Positions 62,587 to 64,000 of a DNA stretch of 64,000 nt are shown in pieces (position 1 is the stretch's first letter; every line of letters begins with the position of its first letter). The translations under genes were made by a program, and so were the position numbers. This DNA comes from Limimaricola sp964022235 (GTDB lineage: Bacteria; Pseudomonadota; Alphaproteobacteria; Rhodobacterales; Rhodobacteraceae). The stretch is from NCBI RefSeq assembly GCF_964022235.1, contig NZ_CAXHZL010000016.1, forward strand, positions 1 through 64,000, written 5' to 3'. The notes under the pieces are model-generated. The model saw only the letters and a program-made list of their open reading frames with translations, was not told the DNA's origin and made no database searches.

Positions 62587-62590
<4 letters not shown>
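61817..62590 (-). CDS. smoS: Sorbitol dehydrogenase (SDR family)
   Basis: A 257-residue short-chain dehydrogenase very like SmoS of Rhodobacter sphaeroides, which converts sorbitol to fructose (and galactitol to tagatose). The NAD site TGAARGIG is at residues 12-19, NNAAL near 86-90, and the catalytic residues are S140, Y153 and K157 (VYCSTK). The C-terminal DYIVSQTYNVDGGQWMS fits. ATG 62590 overlaps the stop of the ABC ATPase by ATGA, so translation is coupled. Confidence 0.93.
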
Positions 62591-63591
<1,001 letters not shown>

Positions 63592-63602
63592 TGGTGTCTT
63601 CC

Positions 63603-64000
63603 TTATTTCACTGCGCCGAAGGTGAGCCCGCGGACGAGCTGCTTCTGGCTGAACCAGCCGAGGATGAGGATCGGCGCGATGGCCATGGTCGAGGCGGCCG
63701 AGAGCTTGGCGTAGAACAGGCCTTCGGGGCTCGAGTAGCTGGCGATGAAGGCGGTGAGCGGCGCGGCCTTGGCCGCTGTGAGGTTGAGCGTCCAGAACGC
63801 CTCGTTCCACGCGAGGATGACGTTCAGGAGCAGCGTCGAGGCGATGCCCGGCACGGCCATCGGCGTCAGCACGTAGATGATTTCGTCACGCAGTGTGGCG
63901 CCGTCCATCCGCGAGGCTTCGAGGATCTCGCCGGGGATCTCCTTGAAGTAGGTGTAGAGCATCCAGACGATGATCGGCAGGTTGATCAGCGTCAGCACGA
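63603..64000 (-). CDS. smoG: Polyol ABC transporter permease, C-terminal part
   Basis: The last 132 codons of a CUT1 inner-membrane permease; the 5' part lies beyond the window. The EAA loop (EILEASRMDGATLRDEIIYV) and the following segments (IASTLLLNVILAWNEAFWTL, then ILILGWFSQKQLVRGLTFGAVK-like end) are characteristic of MalG-type subunits. It ends 11 bases before the ATPase gene and is transcribed with it. By order it corresponds to SmoG of Rhodobacter. Confidence 0.87.
   Translation of the reverse strand, partial: VLTLINLPIIVWMLYTYFKEIPGEILEASRMDGATLRDEIIYVLTPMAVPGIASTLLLNVILAWNEAFWTLNLTAAKAAPLTAFIASYSSPEGLFYAKLSAASTMAIAPILILGWFSQKQLVRGLTFGAVK

Overview
The window looks like a chromosomal segment from a high-GC alphaproteobacterium of the Rhodobacterales (Roseobacter/Paracoccaceae group). 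The evidence is a complete PhyR-NepR-EcfG general stress response locus, a GapR (DUF2312) gene, an NDUFA12-type complex I protein, a ScfR/RamB-type XRE regulator beside a symporter-coupled histidine kinase, and a polyol operon whose order (ABC transporter, smoS, mtlK, SorC-type regulator) matches the Rhodobacter sphaeroides smo/mtl locus. No replication origin, CRISPR array, rRNA or insertion sequence was seen.

Layout. 1-1771 is the right end of a less GC-rich genomic island that ends in a duplicated 3' half of a tRNA-Thr gene (1772-1820). It carries a coupled pair: a PD-(D/E)XK-like nuclease and an unknown partner. 1835-7893 holds ordinary chromosomal genes: an orphan FbpB-type permease, GapR, a crotonase that appears to be a multifunctional enzyme without its dehydrogenase domain, a DUF442 phosphatase/sulfurtransferase and a SpoA-domain protein. 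7941-20118 is a coherent carboxylate block: symporter-kinase, small membrane protein, response regulator and ScfR-like regulator on the minus strand, diverging from a five-gene branched-chain-type ABC transporter operon that ends in acetyl-CoA synthetase. 20240-26538 is housekeeping: accB, accC, aat, DUF2155, NDUFA12, ridA, clpX, clpP.

26747-38000 is a stress region. It has a 28-residue membrane protein, a phospholipase D-like protein coupled to a HWE/HisKA_2 kinase, ecfG, nepR, divergent phyR, a pseudo-receiver, a Crp/Fnr regulator, a YihY membrane protein and otsA/otsB for trehalose. EcfG-type promoter matches (GGAAC, about 17 bases, then GTT) lie before phyR, otsB and yihY, so these genes may form one local regulon. 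36696-41772 is a ROK regulator with a fructose-type frcBCAK operon. 41966-48414 is a tightly overlapping glgC-glgA-glgX-pgm glycogen operon without a branching-enzyme gene. It ends in a 21-bp perfect hairpin shared with the convergent corA.

49506-54710 holds a small membrane protein and a PqiA-PqiA-PqiB-PqiC intermembrane lipid transport system whose PqiB is about twice the usual length because of 100-residue tandem repeats. 54919-58509 is a fused hydantoinase/5-oxoprolinase. 58659-64000 is the sorbitol/mannitol locus: HAD phosphatase, SorC regulator, mtlK, smoS, smoK and the 3' end of a permease gene cut by the window edge.
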